A stretch of DNA of 64,000 bases from CAYFKJ01 sp964343605 (GTDB lineage: Bacteria > Pseudomonadota > Alphaproteobacteria > UBA2966), in the NCBI GenBank assembly GCA_964343605.1, contig CAYFKJ010000008.1:99502-163501 (forward strand). The letters run 5' to 3'. This document shows, piece by piece, positions 8,869 through 17,564 of this stretch. A program made the translations under genes and the position numbers. Every line of letters begins with the position of its first letter. The first letter of the stretch is position 1. Below the pieces are notes generated by a model. It saw nothing but the letters and a program-made list of their open reading frames with translations. It was not told the origin of the DNA and did not search any database.

Positions 8869-10515
8869 TCATTTCCCAGATTCAACCAACCTGCTGTCGG
8901 CCAACTCACCCGCCCGGTCGAGAATCGGATAGGCCACGGAGGTGAGGTGGCTGCTGATTCTTTTCAAATCGCGCAGGACATCCACGTGCAGCGAGCTGGA
9001 TTCAATGGACTCGGGCCGGCCCTGACCGATTCGGGCATAATGGTTCTCCACGTACTCACGTTCGAGATCCCGTATGGCCGTTTTTTCGCGCAGCAGGCGG
9101 CGGGCGAGATCAAGGTCATCCGATATGAAAACGTTCAGCGCCAGCTCGAGGTTTGCCAGGACGCGTTCGTGGAATGCCGCCAGCTCTTCCGAGCCTTCGC
9201 TGGAAAAACTCAAGCGGCCCTTGATCTTCTTGTTCGCGAGATCCATCAGGTTCTTGTCGATGATGTCGCCGATGTGCTCAAGGTTGGTCGTGAAGCTGAG
9301 TATCTCGATGTTGCGGGCGCTCTCCTGGGCGTCCAGTTCCTCCTTGCTAAGCTTGGTGAGGTAGAGCTTGATGGCTTCGTGCAACTGGTCGACGACATCG
9401 TCGCGCCGCTCGATCTCCTGCCTCAGGCCGGCGTTGTTGTGCTGCATCACGTCCATGCAGCCGACCAGCATGGTCTTTACTTCATCACCCATACGAAGGG
9501 TCTCGCGCGTAGCGCACGCCAGGGCCACGGGCGGTGTATCCAACGAGGCGGCGTCAAGATACAGGGGACGGCCGTTTTCGCTGTCGCCCGCCTTTTCGGG
9601 AAGAATGCGTCGCGACAGCGCGTCGATCAGGTTCAACAAAGGCAGGAAGACCAAGGCCAGCGCCAGATTGAATCCGGTGTGGAAGTTGGCGATCATGCGC
9701 TCGGGCGCTTCGCCGGCCACCGGTAAATAGGGTAGAATCAGATCCAGCGCCGGAAGGACGGCGAAAACGCCCAGCGCCCGCATGATGAGGTTGCCGAGCG
9801 GTGTCCTCCGCGCGGCGGGGTTCGATCTCGCCGTGGCCCCGACCGCAATCATCGCGCCACCGAGATTGGCGCCAAGGACCATGGCCAGGGCCAGTTCGAT
9901 GCCCAGCACCTGGCTCGACGCCAGGGACATCAGTAAAAGGATGACAGCCAGGCTCGAATGGGCCGCCCAGGTGATGGCCGCCGCGACGATGACAGCAAGC
10001 AGCAGTTCGTCCGCCATCGGTTGCAAAAGAACAAGCAATGTACTGCTCTCCCGCAGCGGCGCCGACGCCCCGACAATCAGTTGCAGTGCCAAAAGGATCA
10101 GGCCAAGGCCGATGGCCGATCGCGCCAGACTCCGACGCCTGCTTTTCTCCGACCCCAGGAAGGTGAAGACGCCCAGCGCTATGGCCAGGGGCGACAGCCA
10201 GCGCAAATCGAAAGAGAGTATCTGGGCCACCACGGTCGTGCCCACATCGGCGCCCAACATAATGGCTAGAGCCGCAGTCCCGGCAATCAAACCCTGGCCG
10301 GCGAACGAGGCCACCATGAGTCCCGTGGCCGTGCTGCTTTGGATGGCCGCGGTGACGCCGAAACCGGCGGCGAAGGCAATCAGACGATTGCGTGCCGACA
10401 CCGACAACGCTTTCCTGAACTCGGCGCCGAACGACCTGGTCACGCCCGTCCGCACCATGCGGATTCCCCAGAGCAGCAACGCGATGCCGCCGACGATGCT
10501 GATCAAGGTCTGCAC
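8869..10515 (-). CDS. Na/Pi cotransporter family protein with PhoU-like tail
   Basis: A 548-residue membrane protein. The N-terminal 300 residues hold two inverted Na/Pi-cotransporter repeats; the QSSTATGLMVASF motif is the signature QSS segment, and HSSLAVILLLMSLA is its partner in the second repeat. The C-terminal 220 residues are soluble and helical (NIEILSFTTNLEHIGDIIDKN), resembling PhoU. Family members export or import phosphate with sodium. A phosphate transporter close to a phosphonatase cluster makes sense because C-P cleavage releases phosphate. The DeoR-type regulator gene lies only six bases upstream, so they may be co-transcribed. Confidence 0.88.
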   Translation of the reverse strand: MQTLISIVGGIALLLWGIRMVRTGVTRSFGAEFRKALSVSARNRLIAFAAGFGVTAAIQSSTATGLMVASFAGQGLIAGTAALAIMLGADVGTTVVAQILSFDLRWLSPLAIALGVFTFLGSEKSRRRSLARSAIGLGLILLALQLIVGASAPLRESSTLLVLLQPMADELLLAVIVAAAITWAAHSSLAVILLLMSLASSQVLGIELALAMVLGANLGGAMIAVGATARSNPAARRTPLGNLIMRALGVFAVLPALDLILPYLPVAGEAPERMIANFHTGFNLALALVFLPLLNLIDALSRRILPEKAGDSENGRPLYLDAASLDTPPVALACATRETLRMGDEVKTMLVGCMDVMQHNNAGLRQEIERRDDVVDQLHEAIKLYLTKLSKEELDAQESARNIEILSFTTNLEHIGDIIDKNLMDLANKKIKGRLSFSSEGSEELAAFHERVLANLELALNVFISDDLDLARRLLREKTAIRDLEREYVENHYARIGQGRPESIESSSLHVDVLRDLKRISSHLTSVAYPILDRAGELADSRLVESGK

Positions 10516-10521
10516 GGCGCC

Positions 10522-11289
10522 TTACTCCGACGCGACGACGACTTCGACGTTGGCCTTGCGCAATGCCTTGCCGAATTCGCCCCCGGGATTTTCCTCGATG
10601 ACCAGACGGTCGATACGGTCCAGCGGGCAGATCTCGAACAGCGCCGTCCGCCCGAGCTTGGTGGTATCGGCGAGTACCGTTACCGTGCGTGCCTGACGCA
10701 GCATGGCCCGGGCGATTTCCGCCTCGTCCACCAAGTAGCTGGTGAGCCCGTTCTCGATATCGAGCGCGCCGACCGCCAGCACGACATCGGAGGCATGAAA
10801 CACGTGGATCTGTTCGACGGCCAGGGCGCCGAATGTGCAAGCGCTGTCCCCCGACTGCTGCCCACCGATCAGGAAGACCCGGTTGTTGGTCTCCGCCACT
10901 GCCAGGGTGTTGGCGATCACGCTGGAATTTGTGATGACACTGATGCCTTCGACCTTGGCCAAGTCCTCGGCGAAAAACACGGTGGTTGTGCCGGTATCGA
11001 TGAACAAGGTATCGCCGAGTTCGAAGAGCTGGGCCGCCCGCTTGGCAATCTGCCGTTTCGCCCGGACGTTCTCCGTCATGCGTACGTTGTAGGCGCTTTC
11101 GCCGTCGACGTGGGGCAGTTCGGCGCCGCCGTGGAACTTGCGGATCTGGCCCTGCGTCGACAGCAAATTGAGGTCGCGGCGGATGGATTCACGGGAAACA
11201 TCCAGCAGTCCGGCGAGGTCATCGACCGTTATCCGCCCACGTTCCCTGACGAAATCCATAATCCGGCTGCGCCGGTCGGCTGGCCGCAT
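10522..11289 (-). CDS. DeoR-family transcriptional regulator
   Basis: About 255 residues. The N-terminal HTH is RIMDFVRERGRITVDDLAG followed by VSRESIRRDLNLLSTQGQIRKFHGGA, a textbook DeoR reader. The C-terminal DeoR sensor (isomerase-like fold) shows LFIDTGTTTVFFAEDL and the TNSSVIANTL segment; this fold senses phosphorylated sugars or similar ligands. I chose ATG 11289 (MRPADRRSRI) with GAGGGCG upstream; the longer frame to 11532 would cross the divergent ligase gene. It is divergent from the glutamine synthetase-like gene and adjacent to the phosphate transporter, so it may control both. Confidence 0.88.
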   Translation of the reverse strand: MRPADRRSRIMDFVRERGRITVDDLAGLLDVSRESIRRDLNLLSTQGQIRKFHGGAELPHVDGESAYNVRMTENVRAKRQIAKRAAQLFELGDTLFIDTGTTTVFFAEDLAKVEGISVITNSSVIANTLAVAETNNRVFLIGGQQSGDSACTFGALAVEQIHVFHASDVVLAVGALDIENGLTSYLVDEAEIARAMLRQARTVTVLADTTKLGRTALFEICPLDRIDRLVIEENPGGEFGKALRKANVEVVVASE

Positions 11290-11324
11290 GCGCCCTCGCT
11301 TGCTGTGGTTTCCGAACCAGCCTT

Positions 11325-11378
11325 GTTGACCGTTCGGGCAAAATCTCATTCGTATTTGGTCAACCAATATTGACAAAA
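11325..11378. promoter_or_regulatory. divergent promoter region with inverted repeats (DeoR operator candidate)
   Basis: GTTGACC (11325-11331) and its inverse GGTCAAC (11358-11364) are 26 bases apart, and TTTGGTCAA at 11355-11363 faces TTGACAAA at 11370-11377 as a second, tighter inverted repeat. A TTGACA hexamer at 11370-11375 could serve as a -35 box for the ligase gene on the plus strand. This lies between divergent genes for a DeoR regulator and a ligase, the usual site for autoregulation. Seen by eye only. Confidence 0.4.
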
Positions 11379-11428
11379 CGCGGGGGCATTTGCAAATCTC
11401 GGATGGAAACCGGGCGAGGGAAACCACG

Positions 11429-12790
11429 ATGGCCGAATACGATCTCAAGCAATTGAGCGCCGATGTCGATGCCGGCGTTATCGATACCGTTCTGACCTGT
11501 ATGATCGATATGCAGGGCCGCCTTATCGGCAAGCGGGTGACCGGAAAGTACTTTGTCGAGCGGGGCTGGCGCGAACTGCACGCCTGCGATTACCTGCTGA
11601 CCGTGGATATGGAAATGGAACCGGTGCCCGGCTTCGAGGCCGCGTCGTGGGCCCAAGGCTACGGAGACTTCGAGATCAGACCCGACATGTCGACGCTGCG
11701 CCGCATACCCTGGCTGGAAGCGACGGCGCTGGTACTGTGTGACTGCCTCGACCATCACGGCGAACCCGTTCCCCACGCGCCGAGATCGATCCTCAAGAAA
11801 CAGGTCGAGCGCCTGAAGGAACGCGGCTTGACGGCTTTTACGGCGTCCGAGCTGGAATTTTACCTGTTCAACGAAACCTTCGCTTCCGCCGCCGAGAAGG
11901 ACTACCGCAACCTCGTTACAGCGGCGACCTACATCGAGGATTACCACATCCTCCAGACAACCAAGGAAGAGCCGGTGATCCGCAGGATCAGGAACGACAT
12001 GGAGGGCGCCGGCATTCCCATCGAGTTCTCCAAAGGCGAATGGGGGCCGGGACAGGAGGAGATCAACCTGCGCTACGCCGATGCGCTGGAAATGGCCGAC
12101 CGGCACGTCATCTACAAGAACGGCGTCAAGGAAATCGCCCATGCCGAGGAAAAAGCCGTCACCTTCATGGCCAAGTGGCGCAGCGACCTGGCCGGCAGTA
12201 GCTGTCACATCCACCTCTCGTTGTGGGACAACGAAAAGGATTGCTCGGCCTTCCATGAAAACGGCGCCGATGACGACATGACGCCCTTGTTCCGCCAGTT
12301 CCTGGCGGGCCTCCTGAAGGCGACACCGGACATCACGGCGTTCCTCGCGCCCAACGTCAATTCCTACAAGCGCTTCCAAAGCGGCTCCTTCGCCCCCACC
12401 AAGATCATCTGGAGCCGGGACAACCGCACGGCGGGCTATCGCATTCTCGGCCACGATGACGGCTTCCGCCTCGAGTGCCGGGTGCCCGGCGCCGACGTCA
12501 ATCCCTACCTCGCCTATGCCGCCATGATCGCCGCCGGACTGGACGGCGTGGAAAACCAACTGGAGATGCCGGCCGAGTTCGTCGGCAACGCCTATGATGA
12601 CCAACAAATTCCCGAAATTCCCAAAACGCTGGTGGAGGCGGTCGGGGCCTTGGAGACATCGGAAGTCCTGAGAGGGGCGATGGGCGATCACGTAGTGGAT
12701 CACTACGTCCATGCCGCCCGCTGGGAAATCGCGGAACACGACAAAGCCGTCACCGACTTCGAGCGGGCCAGGTTGTTCGAGCGCGGTTAA
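11429..12790 (+). CDS. glutamine synthetase family protein (gamma-glutamylamine ligase-like)
   Basis: A 453-residue member of the GlnA superfamily, starting at ATG 11429 (MAEYDLKQLS) with GAGGG about nine bases upstream. The catalytic domain shows SELEFYLF (metal ligand Glu), EFSKGEWGPGQEEINLRYADAL, SDLAGSSCHIHLSLWD and NSYKRFQSGSFAP, with FRLECRVPGADVNPYLAYA near the end. The substitutions and the IDMQGRLIGKRV N-terminus resemble gamma-glutamyl polyamine or amine ligases more than housekeeping GlnA, and the adenylylation Tyr loop is not evident. It would join glutamate to an amine using ATP. The amine is unknown. It is divergent from the DeoR gene. Confidence 0.87.
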   Translation: MAEYDLKQLSADVDAGVIDTVLTCMIDMQGRLIGKRVTGKYFVERGWRELHACDYLLTVDMEMEPVPGFEAASWAQGYGDFEIRPDMSTLRRIPWLEATALVLCDCLDHHGEPVPHAPRSILKKQVERLKERGLTAFTASELEFYLFNETFASAAEKDYRNLVTAATYIEDYHILQTTKEEPVIRRIRNDMEGAGIPIEFSKGEWGPGQEEINLRYADALEMADRHVIYKNGVKEIAHAEEKAVTFMAKWRSDLAGSSCHIHLSLWDNEKDCSAFHENGADDDMTPLFRQFLAGLLKATPDITAFLAPNVNSYKRFQSGSFAPTKIIWSRDNRTAGYRILGHDDGFRLECRVPGADVNPYLAYAAMIAAGLDGVENQLEMPAEFVGNAYDDQQIPEIPKTLVEAVGALETSEVLRGAMGDHVVDHYVHAARWEIAEHDKAVTDFERARLFERG

Positions 12791-12832
12791 TCAGCCTTCG
12801 ATGTGGGATGCCGGCCCGTCAAGGGCGACGGC

Positions 12833-13258
12833 TTACTGGCCGGTCGTGTTCCCGTCCTTCGACGTCGCAGCGACGAGGAACGATTTGTAGTCCATATCCT
12901 CGTTGATGACGTCGTCCATGAGGAAGAATATCACTTCCTTGCGCAAAACCTCGCGGGCCTGCGGGTTGCCGACGACCTTTTCGGCCAGGGTCAGCATGGT
13001 TTCCATCTTGTCGTCGAGCCCCGCGTGGTGCTGGCGGTGCTTGTCGGTATCCGGATACCCGTACTTTGCCAGCAGGGATTCTTCGCGGGCGAAGTGCTGT
13101 TTGGCCAGCGAGACGAAATCGGGAACCAGCTTGGTGCAGTCTTCGGGCTTGCCGTCGTCGATCGCCTGAACAATTTCATTGACGATATCCACCAACCGGC
13201 GGTGATCGGAGTCGATGGCATCGACCTCGATTTCGAACGACCGCGAAATTTCGACCAT
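12833..13258 (-). CDS. bacteriohemerythrin
   Basis: A 141-residue four-helix hemerythrin-like protein. Iron ligands visible are His19 (DSDHRRL), His55 and Glu59 (KQHFAREE), His74 and His78 (HRQHH), and Asp120 (INEDMDYK). The family's usual fifth His, five residues before that Asp, is Asp115 here (LMDDVINED), so the diiron site is altered. Such proteins bind O2, NO or iron. It starts 22 bases after the iron-importer ATPase gene on the same strand, so it is probably the last gene of that operon. Possible roles are iron buffering or O2 sensing, both inference. Confidence 0.88.
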   Translation of the reverse strand: MVEISRSFEIEVDAIDSDHRRLVDIVNEIVQAIDDGKPEDCTKLVPDFVSLAKQHFAREESLLAKYGYPDTDKHRQHHAGLDDKMETMLTLAEKVVGNPQAREVLRKEVIFFLMDDVINEDMDYKSFLVAATSKDGNTTGQ

Positions 13259-13280
13259 TCAGATTACTCCCCAAACACGA

Positions 13281-14339
13281 CTATTCGACAGGGTACAGGA
13301 AAGCATGACGCCGGTCCACGCGGGCCCGGACATCATCCATCAAAAGGGGGTCAAATGCGCCGGAAACACGGACTTCGAACTCCGCCCCGGCATTGATTCC
13401 CTCACGGACCTGCAGGCGAACCAGGGAACTGTCGCCCAGCAGGTGAGCGGACAACACGTTGACGGCGATGCCGCCCTTGTTGGCGTCGCCGTTGCTCAAG
13501 ATCAGGCCTTCGGGCCGGATCAGCATCTTGGCTTTGCTTCCCTCACCCAGCCCGTTCGCCTCAAAGGCGCCGAAGGAGGAATCGAGGCGCCCGTTGGAAA
13601 CGGTGCCGTCGATCGCGTTCATGGGCCCGAACAGGCGGGCGACGAATTCGTCCACGGGCTTGTAGTAGATATCCGCGGGACGCCCCGACTGCAAAACCTG
13701 ACCGTTGTCCCCCATAACCTTGATGCGGTCCGCCATGAACATGGCTTCTTCGGGATCGTGCGTAACCATCAGGGTGGCGACGTTCGTGTGCTGCAGCACC
13801 GACAGGGTTTGTTCGCGGACGCGTGCCCGCATGTTGGTGTCGAGCCCCGAGAATGGTTCGTCCAGCAGGACAAGCCGCGGCTTCGGCGCCAGCGCCCGGG
13901 CCAAGGCGGCGCGTTGCTGTTGGCCGCCCGACAACATATGCGGATGCTTGCCGGCGTGCTGGGTCATGCCGACCTGATCGAGCATTTCCATGGCGCGTTT
14001 TTCCGCCGCCCCCTTGTCCTGGCGGAACAAGCCGAAGGCCACATTGTCGAGGACCGTCAAATGCGGGAACAGGGCGAAATCCTGGAACATGTAGCCGATC
14101 CGGCGGTCTTCCGGCGGCAACTGTCGGCCGGGTTCGGCAACGACGTCCTCGTCGATGGTCACGCTGCCGGCCTGCAGTTTCTCGAGACCGGCGGCGATGC
14201 GGAGAAGCGTGGTCTTCCCACAACCCGAGGGGCCCAGCAGGCAGACCAATTCGCCGGCGGGAACCGTCAGGGAAACGTTGTCGAGAACGTGGGTGCGCCC
14301 ATACGAATGGTGCACGCCGACCATATGCAATCCCTCCAT
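13281..14339 (-). CDS. fbpC: iron(III)-type ABC transporter ATP-binding protein
   Basis: A 352-residue ATPase with Walker A (GPSGCGKTT), Q-loop (MFQDFALFP), signature LSGGQQQR, Walker B (LVLLDEPFSGLD) and switch His (MVTHDPEEA). The C-terminal TOBE domain includes MLIRPEGL. It follows the fused permease gene by four bases, and the binding-protein gene stands at the head of the operon. The FbpC/CysA-like class with this permease layout is typical of ferric iron import. The symbol is by family resemblance; molybdate or another oxyanion is less likely because the binding protein is of the iron type. Confidence 0.85.
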   Translation of the reverse strand: MEGLHMVGVHHSYGRTHVLDNVSLTVPAGELVCLLGPSGCGKTTLLRIAAGLEKLQAGSVTIDEDVVAEPGRQLPPEDRRIGYMFQDFALFPHLTVLDNVAFGLFRQDKGAAEKRAMEMLDQVGMTQHAGKHPHMLSGGQQQRAALARALAPKPRLVLLDEPFSGLDTNMRARVREQTLSVLQHTNVATLMVTHDPEEAMFMADRIKVMGDNGQVLQSGRPADIYYKPVDEFVARLFGPMNAIDGTVSNGRLDSSFGAFEANGLGEGSKAKMLIRPEGLILSNGDANKGGIAVNVLSAHLLGDSSLVRLQVREGINAGAEFEVRVSGAFDPLLMDDVRARVDRRHAFLYPVE

Positions 14340-14343
14340 GGCC

Positions 14344-16041
14344 CTACCCCCCGCCCCGATGGCCGGGGCGCGACCGGGCGATGGCGAGGCTGAGCAGGAT
14401 CACCGGCAGGATGCCGACGCCGACGATGGAGAGCGCCGCCAGAGCGGCGTCACCGAGTTGTTCGTCGGAGGCGTACTGGTGCACGAAGGTTGCCAGGGTC
14501 TGGAAGTTGAAGGGTCGCAGGATGGTCGTCATCGGCAGTTCCTTCATGCAGTCGACGAAGACCAGCATGATGGCGGTCAGGATACTGCCGCGCATCAAGG
14601 GCAGGTGGATAAGGCGCATGGTGTCGAACGCGCCCCGTCCCAGACTGCGCGAGGCGCCGTCCATGCTCGGCGTGATCTTGCCGAGGCTGGCCTCGACGGT
14701 ACCGAGCGCCAGGGCGAGAAAGCGCACGAGGTAGCCGAACGTGACGGCGGCGATGGTGCCGCTGAAAATCAACCCCGTGGAAAGGCCGAAGTGCCGCCGC
14801 GCCATACTGTCAATGCCGTTGTCGAGATTGCCCAGAACGACCATCACCCCGACTGCGAGAACGGCGCCGGGAACAGCGTATCCCAAAGCCGCGATGTGGT
14901 TTGCGACGTGCAGAAAATGCCCGCCATTGATGCGGGCGCTGTAGACCATGACCGTGGCGACAATGACGGCGAGGATGCCGGCCAACACGGACAACCGGAT
15001 GCTATTGACGGCGTGACCCATGATTTCCGAAGTGAGTTCCGGATCGAAATGCTGGTGCGCGTAAACCAGTAGGATCACGGTCGGGAGGAAAAAGCCCAGG
15101 ACAACCGGCGTCGCACACCCCAACATCGCGAAATAAGCCCGCGGTCCCCTGAGACGAAGCCCCGGCAGCGCCTGGTATTTCGTCGTGGTGTGGTGAAAGC
15201 GTTGCTTGCGGCGGGCATATCGTTCGGCAAACACCAGGAGGGCAACGAACAGCAACATGACGACCGCCAATTGCGCCGCGCCGCCGACGTTGTTCATGTT
15301 CATCCAGACATCGAAGATGCCCAGTGAGAACGTATTGACCGCGAAGAAGTCGACGGTGCCGTAGTCGTTCAACGTTTCCATCAGCACCAGCGAAACGCCG
15401 ATAACGATGGCCGGTCGCGCCAGCGGCAGAGCGACCGTAAAGAAACTGCGCCACGGTCCCCGGCCGAGCGAGCGGCTGGCCTCGAGAACGCCGATCGATT
15501 GCTCCAGAAAGGCGGCGCGCGCCAGCAGATAGACATAAGGATAAAGCACCAGCGTCATCATCGAGATGGCGCCGCCGACGGATCGGATCTCGGGAAACCA
15601 GTAATCCCGCTTTGTGCTCCAGCCGAAGATATCGCGCAGCATCGCCTGCAACGGGCCTGAATACTCGAGTATGTCGGTGTAGACGTAGGCGATGACGTAG
15701 GCCGGCATGGCCATGGGCAGCAGCATCCCCCACTCGAAAAAGCGCCGCCCCGGGAAACGAAGCATCGTGACCATCCAGGCCGTGCCGACGCCGATCAACA
15801 ATGTGCCGACGCCGACACCGGCCATCAATGTCAGGGTCGTGCCGATGTAGCCGGGCAGCACCGTGGAGACGAGATGCGGCCAGATGTTTTCTTCCGGTGT
15901 TAAGGCGAGGTAGGCGACCGCGAATACGGGAACGGCGACGAGAACGGTGATCATCATCGTGCCGACGGTCCAGCCGTCGAACCGGTCGGTCCTCCACGGT
16001 CTGGGCCGGGAAGCATTCGCGATTTCAGATTCCGACGTCAT
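14344..16041 (-). CDS. fbpB: iron(III)-type ABC transporter fused permease
   Basis: A 565-residue inner-membrane protein with about twelve membrane segments in two BPD_transp_1 halves. The EAA loops are EASRSLGRGPWRSFFTVALP in the first half and GASRSLGRGAFDTMRLIHLP in the second. This fused layout is the FbpB ferric-iron permease form. It lies between the binding-protein and ATPase genes. The gap to the binding-protein gene holds two hairpins that could lower downstream expression. Confidence 0.86.
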   Translation of the reverse strand: MTSESEIANASRPRPWRTDRFDGWTVGTMMITVLVAVPVFAVAYLALTPEENIWPHLVSTVLPGYIGTTLTLMAGVGVGTLLIGVGTAWMVTMLRFPGRRFFEWGMLLPMAMPAYVIAYVYTDILEYSGPLQAMLRDIFGWSTKRDYWFPEIRSVGGAISMMTLVLYPYVYLLARAAFLEQSIGVLEASRSLGRGPWRSFFTVALPLARPAIVIGVSLVLMETLNDYGTVDFFAVNTFSLGIFDVWMNMNNVGGAAQLAVVMLLFVALLVFAERYARRKQRFHHTTTKYQALPGLRLRGPRAYFAMLGCATPVVLGFFLPTVILLVYAHQHFDPELTSEIMGHAVNSIRLSVLAGILAVIVATVMVYSARINGGHFLHVANHIAALGYAVPGAVLAVGVMVVLGNLDNGIDSMARRHFGLSTGLIFSGTIAAVTFGYLVRFLALALGTVEASLGKITPSMDGASRSLGRGAFDTMRLIHLPLMRGSILTAIMLVFVDCMKELPMTTILRPFNFQTLATFVHQYASDEQLGDAALAALSIVGVGILPVILLSLAIARSRPGHRGGG

Positions 16042-16095
16042 CTTATTCGCCGTGACCCCTTTTGTTACTCATTTACTTCCGCCTCTGCAGACGGC

Positions 16096-16151
16096 GGAAG
16101 GCCGATCAGCGTACGTCGCCGACCGGCCTCCGAGTGCGCCCTCCCGGGCGC
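16096..16151 (-). promoter_or_regulatory. two hairpins between fbpA-like and fbpB-like genes
   Basis: GCGCCC (16136-16141), a four-base loop and GGGCGC (16146-16151) form one stem; GGAAGGCCG (16096-16104) and CGGCCTCC (16124-16131) form a second with one bulge. Neither is followed by a T-run. Such hairpins after a binding-protein gene commonly protect its mRNA or partly terminate transcription, keeping the binding protein in excess over the permease. Confidence 0.4.
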
Positions 16152-16165
16152 CTATGTCGCGTAAC

Positions 16166-17209
16166 CTAATTGTTGAAGGCGACTTGATCCACCAATTTGG
16201 TTGCCGTTCCGCGTTCGCCGGCAATCTTTGAAAGGTAAGCTTTGTCGGCTTTGAATTCACCCCAAGACGCCACCATCGGGTGCAGCGCGATGCCGGGCTT
16301 GACGGGGTATTCGAAGTTCGTTTCGGCGTAGATCTTCTGCGCCGCATCACCGCTCAGGAACTCGATCAGGCGAAGCGCGTTCGCCTTATTCTTGGCCGCC
16401 TTGGTGACGGCGGCGCCGCTGACATTGACGTGGGCGCCGCGGTCGTTCTGGTTGGGGAAGATAATGTTGACAGCCTTGGCCCATTCCTTCTGGACGGGAT
16501 CCTTTTTGTTGGTCGCCATTTTGCCCATGTAATAGGTGTTGCCGATGGCGACATCGCATTCGCCCTCGTATACGGCTTTGACCTGCGCGCGGTCGTTGCC
16601 CTGGGGTTTGCGCGCCAGATTGGCCTTCAGGCCCTTGGCCCAGGCCTTGGCGCCTTCCGTACCCTTGGCCACGACGATCGAGGCGAGGAGCGAGACATTG
16701 TAGACGTGCTTGCCGGAGCGGATGCAGACCCGCCCTTTCATCTTGGGATCGGCGAGATCCTCGTAGGTCGTCAGCTCGCCCGGTTTGACGCGCGACTTCG
16801 AGGCGTAGATGACGCGGGCGCGCACGGTCAGGCCGTACCAGTTGCCGTCGGGATGGCGGTATTGGGCCGGGATATTGGCGTTTAGAACATCTGACTTAAC
16901 GGGCTGCAGCAGTCCCGCCTGGTCATGGTTGTGCAAATTTCCGATATCGGTCACCAGGATCAAATCGGCCGGCGTGTTGGCCCCCTCGGATTTGAGCCGT
17001 TCAAGCATGCCCTTTTTCAAATAGACCATGTTGACCTTGACGCCGGTTTCCTCGGTGAACGCCTTCAACAGCGGCTTCATGAGGAACGGCTGGCGCGAGG
17101 AATAAAGGTTTACTTCCTCGGCCGCGGCCATCGAAGCGCCGGACATTGCCACAACGGCAAAGACGGCGGAAAGGACGACCGTGCGTCTTAAGAAGTTCTG
17201 GGGTTTCAC
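16166..17209 (-). CDS. fbpA: iron(III) ABC transporter substrate-binding protein
   Basis: A 347-residue periplasmic protein starting with GTG at 17209, with AAGGAG well placed upstream. A Sec signal peptide (MKPQNFLRRTVVLSAV, cleavage near SMAAA/EEV) leads to VNLYSSRQPFLMKPLLKAF, the FbpA/FutA-type ferric-binding start. IGNTYYMGKMAT contains the paired tyrosines that usually bind iron in this family. It heads the importer operon. A Fur-box-like sequence lies about 70 bases upstream, consistent with iron repression. Confidence 0.9.
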   Translation of the reverse strand: MKPQNFLRRTVVLSAVFAVVAMSGASMAAAEEVNLYSSRQPFLMKPLLKAFTEETGVKVNMVYLKKGMLERLKSEGANTPADLILVTDIGNLHNHDQAGLLQPVKSDVLNANIPAQYRHPDGNWYGLTVRARVIYASKSRVKPGELTTYEDLADPKMKGRVCIRSGKHVYNVSLLASIVVAKGTEGAKAWAKGLKANLARKPQGNDRAQVKAVYEGECDVAIGNTYYMGKMATNKKDPVQKEWAKAVNIIFPNQNDRGAHVNVSGAAVTKAAKNKANALRLIEFLSGDAAQKIYAETNFEYPVKPGIALHPMVASWGEFKADKAYLSKIAGERGTATKLVDQVAFNN

Positions 17210-17279
17210 TTCTCTTACTCCTTGACGAACCTGGGGTTGACCTTGGTCTTCCCCTAATCACTGACCACGCAAATCTAAT

Positions 17280-17294
17280 TGCGAACAATTCTCA
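17280..17294 (-). promoter_or_regulatory. Fur-box-like 7-1-7 inverted repeat
   Basis: On the minus strand this reads TGAGAATTGTTCGCA. The left half matches the TGAnAAT Fur half-site exactly and the right half matches ATTnTCA at five of seven bases. It lies upstream of the ferric-binding protein gene, where Fur (or the alphaproteobacterial Irr/Mur variants) would be expected to act. No search was run. Confidence 0.45.
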
Positions 17295-17510
17295 ATTGCA
17301 GAAAATAGGTAGGTCCCCGGATGTTGTCAACACAAATCCCAAATATTTTTATGGGTATATGAACCGAGACCCTATGCCTGATGATAAAGCATTGTAATTT
17401 TTGAAAGAATCCGGTGTGCGGCATCTCGTCGCAGGGGCCGCCCCGATGGGCTATGCCGCTGAGGTCTCGGGCTGTATCGTCTATATTGCTGAAAACGAGG
17501 AGGGTGTTTC

Positions 17511-17564
17511 ATGCCACTGAAATTCGAAGACGGCACGACTGACGGAGAACTGAAATGGCGGTGA
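17511..17564 (+). CDS. possible 17-codon leader peptide overlapping the AtuA-like start
   Basis: A strong GAGGAGGG ribosome site precedes an ATG at 17511 that opens a 17-codon frame, MPLKFEDGTTDGELKWR, ending at a TGA at 17562-17564 just inside the next gene's start (ATG 17555). The short frame has a better ribosome site than the large gene, suggesting translational coupling or a leader role. No conservation evidence; it could be chance. Confidence 0.35.
   Translation: MPLKFEDGTTDGELKWR

Noticed and set aside
11360..12739. 459-codon minus-strand frame opposite the glutamine synthetase-like gene
   Set aside because: A shadow frame in GC-rich DNA; the plus-strand protein has all family motifs.
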